Positions 62,437 through 62,778 of a stretch of DNA of 62,778 nt are shown here, in pieces; position 1 is the stretch's first letter, and the number at the start of each line of letters is the position of its first letter. The notes under the pieces were generated by a model. The model was not told where the DNA came from, made no database searches, and saw nothing but the letters and a program-made list of their open reading frames with translations. A program made the translations under genes and the position numbers. Source of the DNA: an uncultured Bacteroidales bacterium (GTDB lineage: Bacteria > Bacteroidota > Bacteroidia > Bacteroidales > Bacteroidaceae); NCBI GenBank assembly GCA_902802815.1, contig CADCNQ010000024.1, positions 1 to 62,778 of the forward strand. Direction: 5' to 3'.

Positions 62437-62444
62437 CAAAGGTA
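62437..62444 (-). promoter_or_regulatory. -7 box TACCTTTG directed leftwards
   Basis: CAAAGGTA on the plus strand. No open frame of useful length lies downstream on the minus strand before 62160, so this could drive a small RNA or be inactive. Confidence 0.35.
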
Positions 62445-62530
62445 CGACATTTTTTCTGCAAAATCCAAATTATTTACCCTTTATTTTCAAGAATAATGCA
62501 TTTATGGGCAAAAAAGGTTACTCACTTACA

Positions 62531-62681
62531 ACTTACTCACTTCGGACATTTAGGTTTTTCAGTATGGACAAAACATATACTATAGAATTTTATAATATTT
62601 ATAAAATTTAATGTTAATATAAACTTCTCTCTTTCTATCTATTTTGGTACGAAAAAATGTAAATGTCCGAAGTGAGTAAGT
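62531..62681. repeat. 22-bp perfect inverted repeat around an AT-rich palindrome
   Basis: 62531-62552 (core ACTTACTCACTTCGGACATT) is the exact reverse complement of 62660-62681. Inside, 62586-62608 is a 10-bp-arm palindrome (AATTTTATAA, spacer TAT). The whole stretch 62531-62681 is AT-rich and has no gene. No target duplication is seen at its ends. Confidence 0.85.
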
Positions 62682-62691
62682 GTCTTTTCCT

Positions 62692-62766
62692 GAAAAAGGT
62701 TGACTCCCCTTTAGGCCTTGATAATTAACGTTTGCATATCCATACGGAAAAAGTTGACTCTCCTCT
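62692..62766 (+). repeat. two imperfect copies of GAAAAAGGTTGACTCCCCT
   Basis: A copy at 62692-62711 and a second at 62747-62766 (one base shorter, two changes) lie about 55 bp apart. A weaker relative (AAAAAAGGTTACTCAC) is at 62510-62525. The spacing may mark binding sites for whatever lies to the right. Confidence 0.5.
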
Positions 62767-62778
62767 CTGGGATAAGTT

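Noticed and set aside
62531..62681. Intact MITE
   Set aside because: The 22-bp inverted repeat suggests it, but no target-site duplication is visible and no second copy is in the window, so it is listed only as a repeat.

Overview
The window reads as chromosomal DNA of a Bacteroidales bacterium, most likely a Prevotellaceae member. The grounds are TAnnTTTG-type -7 boxes placed just before many start codons, a PorW/PorX pair of the type IX secretion system (T9SS), secreted proteins with C-terminal tails of the Prevotella type, TonB-dependent outer-membrane barrels, and a radical-SAM/lipoprotein pair of the Bacteroidales kind. By eye the left part (about 4-35 kb) is GC-rich. From about 39 kb rightwards the DNA is clearly more AT-rich.

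Left accessory part (1-4.1 kb): a 500-nt non-coding stretch full of hairpins, an inverted repeat and tandem duplications leads into a RayT-type HUH transposase. It is followed by a possible 31-codon ORF, a short LuxR-type regulator, and a divergent lipoprotein plus radical SAM/SPASM enzyme coupled by a GTGA overlap. Two 12-bp direct repeats 21 bp apart lie between the regulator and the lipoprotein promoter. From 4.1 to 9.3 kb a two-gene minus-strand unit encodes secreted xylan/arabinan-type glycosidases: a GH43 with a CBM6-like tail, and a GH5-GH43 fusion ending in a sorting tail.

Core blocks: psd-pssA-tsaE-TIGR02757 family (minus), then divergent dnaE-trxA-orf-tadA-yraN-birA-pyrH. A five-gene minus-strand operon runs VTC-domain protein, DUF4956 membrane protein, DUF2490 outer-membrane protein, DUF4353-like lipoprotein and a very small secreted protein that is largely a T9SS-like tail. 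Then come frr-rsgA, metG and a 1212-residue secreted protein whose roughly 300-nt leader contains an array of 11-bp-periodic sequence. Divergent from it are a 1227-residue GT2-DUF4922-SpoIID fusion, aroB and another GH43. A glycine-rich TonB-type barrel, tRNA-Pro(GGG), aroA and a small Cys-rich protein lead into porW-porX. porX carries a perfect 60-bp in-frame tandem duplication over its presumed active-site Thr segment.

Right part: an O-methyltransferase and aroQ (minus) are divergent from xerD. Then come a TPR lipoprotein, a thioredoxin-fold lipoprotein lacking the second Cys, a PfkB kinase, fmt and an outer-membrane barrel. A single-promoter seven-gene polysaccharide cluster follows: rfbC, an F420-dehydrogenase-beta-like Fe-S protein, a pyruvyl transferase, two glycosyltransferases, an MBOAT acyltransferase and an SGNH-like partner. 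The last 600 nt hold no gene. They carry hairpins resembling those at the left end, a 22-bp perfect inverted repeat and a minus-strand promoter-like box.

The least explained items are the 11-bp-periodic leader, the porX duplication, the VTC/DUF4956/DUF2490/DUF4353 operon, the cytoplasmic-looking SpoIID fusion and the regulated radical-SAM/lipoprotein locus. All assignments are from reading sequence and remembered families. No searches were run.
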